A stretch of 28,120 nt of DNA, from the NCBI GenBank assembly GCA_028456385.1, contig JALNQF010000467.1, positions 1 to 28,120 on the forward strand, read 5' to 3'. Positions 27,574-28,120 of this stretch are shown here, piece by piece. The notes below the pieces were generated by a model. That model worked only from the letters and a program-made list of their open reading frames with translations. It was not told the origin of the DNA and searched no databases. This DNA is from Ophiosphaerella korrae (Eukaryota > Ascomycota > Dothideomycetes > Pleosporales > Phaeosphaeriaceae). Made by a program: the position numbers and the translations under genes. Within the stretch, counting starts at the first letter, position 1. Each line of letters opens with the position of its first letter.

Positions 27574-28120
27574 TATAATAAAGGTTCTCTAAACACTTAA
27601 GACTTTTATAAACTCTAGTACAAGTTAAGGGGGTAGAGCTAATATACTAAAGATTATAACATTATATAGTTATAGTCTAAAGTAAAGCTAATACGCTATA
27701 TAAGTGTATAAAAGGCTTAATACTTATAAAGAGAGTAAAGTAAGTATTATTCTCTTTTAGATACTAGTAGTACTATCGAATACTATCTATTATCCCTTTA
27801 CTATCTCCTATAGCCTATAGTAAGTACTATTACCTTCTAGCTACCTCTTAATAGATATAGTATAGTAGGGTAACACGAAAAAAAAGCCTAAAAAAAAGTT
27901 ATAGTTTTTAACTAGTAATAACTCTACGAATATAATAGCTAAAAATATAAGCGAATATAAATCCTAAAGAAAATATTAGGGTCTATATTTTAGTCTACTA
28001 CGATTTTTAATTACTAAGCGGATACGATCTAGGATTTAAACTGTTTCGAGGACTTTTTTTTAAGCTAACTTTAAAGCTTAATAATTTTTTATTTTTAGTA
28101 TCTTTTTCTATTATTTTTTA
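27574..28120. other. Unidentified sequence after the break in element 3
   Basis: No match to either gypsy family or to the pogo-like element was seen, and no reading frame is recognised. It begins TATAATAAAGG, which resembles the mutated TGTAATA-type start of the LTRs here, so another insertion may start at 27,574. From about 27,860 the texture changes: runs of A and T, more CG (ACACGAAAA, TACGAATA, AAGCGAAT, GCGGATACGATC) and TG (AAACTGTTTCGAGG), so this end is less RIP-like. Confidence 0.4.

Noticed and set aside
1..28120. Very high A+T could mean mitochondrial, apicoplast or Plasmodium-type DNA.
   Set aside because: AT richness here is tied to CpA/TpG loss in recognisable fungal gypsy and pogo elements. 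No organelle genes, rRNA or tRNA are visible.

Overview
This window looks like a repeat-only, AT-rich block from the genome of a filamentous ascomycete (Pezizomycotina). Two things suggest this. Every recognisable gene is a fungal-type transposable element (Ty3/gypsy retrotransposons and a Fot1/pogo-like DNA transposon). The base use is also what repeat-induced point mutation (RIP) leaves behind: CA and TG dinucleotides are almost gone, TA is everywhere, and CG survives in places. The first 233 bases contain no CA and no TG at all. All coding frames are littered with TAA and TAG (former CAA, CAG and TGG), while TGA is almost absent. I found no intact gene, no rRNA or tRNA and no host gene.

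Layout. (1) About 1-3,590, minus strand: one very long decayed reading frame, unidentified, followed by palindromic DNA up to about 4,139. (2) 4,140-7,059: a pol fragment of gypsy family A on the minus strand, split by a Fot1/pogo-like transposon at 5,019-6,852 with a TA target duplication. (3) 7,060-14,524: family A element 1, minus strand, with both LTRs, gag, protease, RT, RNase H, integrase and chromodomain. A solo LTR of a diverged subfamily (12,550-12,976, duplication GTTTC) sits at its gag end. (4) 14,525-16,247 and 23,217-26,095: the two halves of an older gypsy element of a second family (B), minus strand. (5) 16,248-23,211: family A element 2, minus strand, inserted in family B between protease and RT, with a perfect 5-bp duplication TAGTT. 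(6) 26,096-27,573: the 5' LTR and gag of family A element 3 on the plus strand, broken off at 27,573. (7) 27,574-28,120: unidentified sequence whose last part is less RIP-like.

Taken together this is a nested retrotransposon graveyard. Family B and the first family A fragment were there first. The pogo-like element, elements 1-3 and the solo LTR landed later. The family A integrase ends in a chromodomain, which in this family class is thought to steer insertion into histone-marked heterochromatin, and this fits self-nesting. Mutation then disabled everything: all four reverse transcriptases read YLDN instead of YLDD, the protease and transposase catalytic aspartates are changed or missing, and the zinc-knuckle ligands have become Tyr. 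The family A integrase D,D35E codons survive, apparently because their base context is not a CpA target.

Domain calls come from reading decayed frames by eye and treating TAG/TAA as former Gln/Trp codons. Boundaries given as 'about' are approximate. LTR, TIR and target-duplication coordinates were counted from the sequence.
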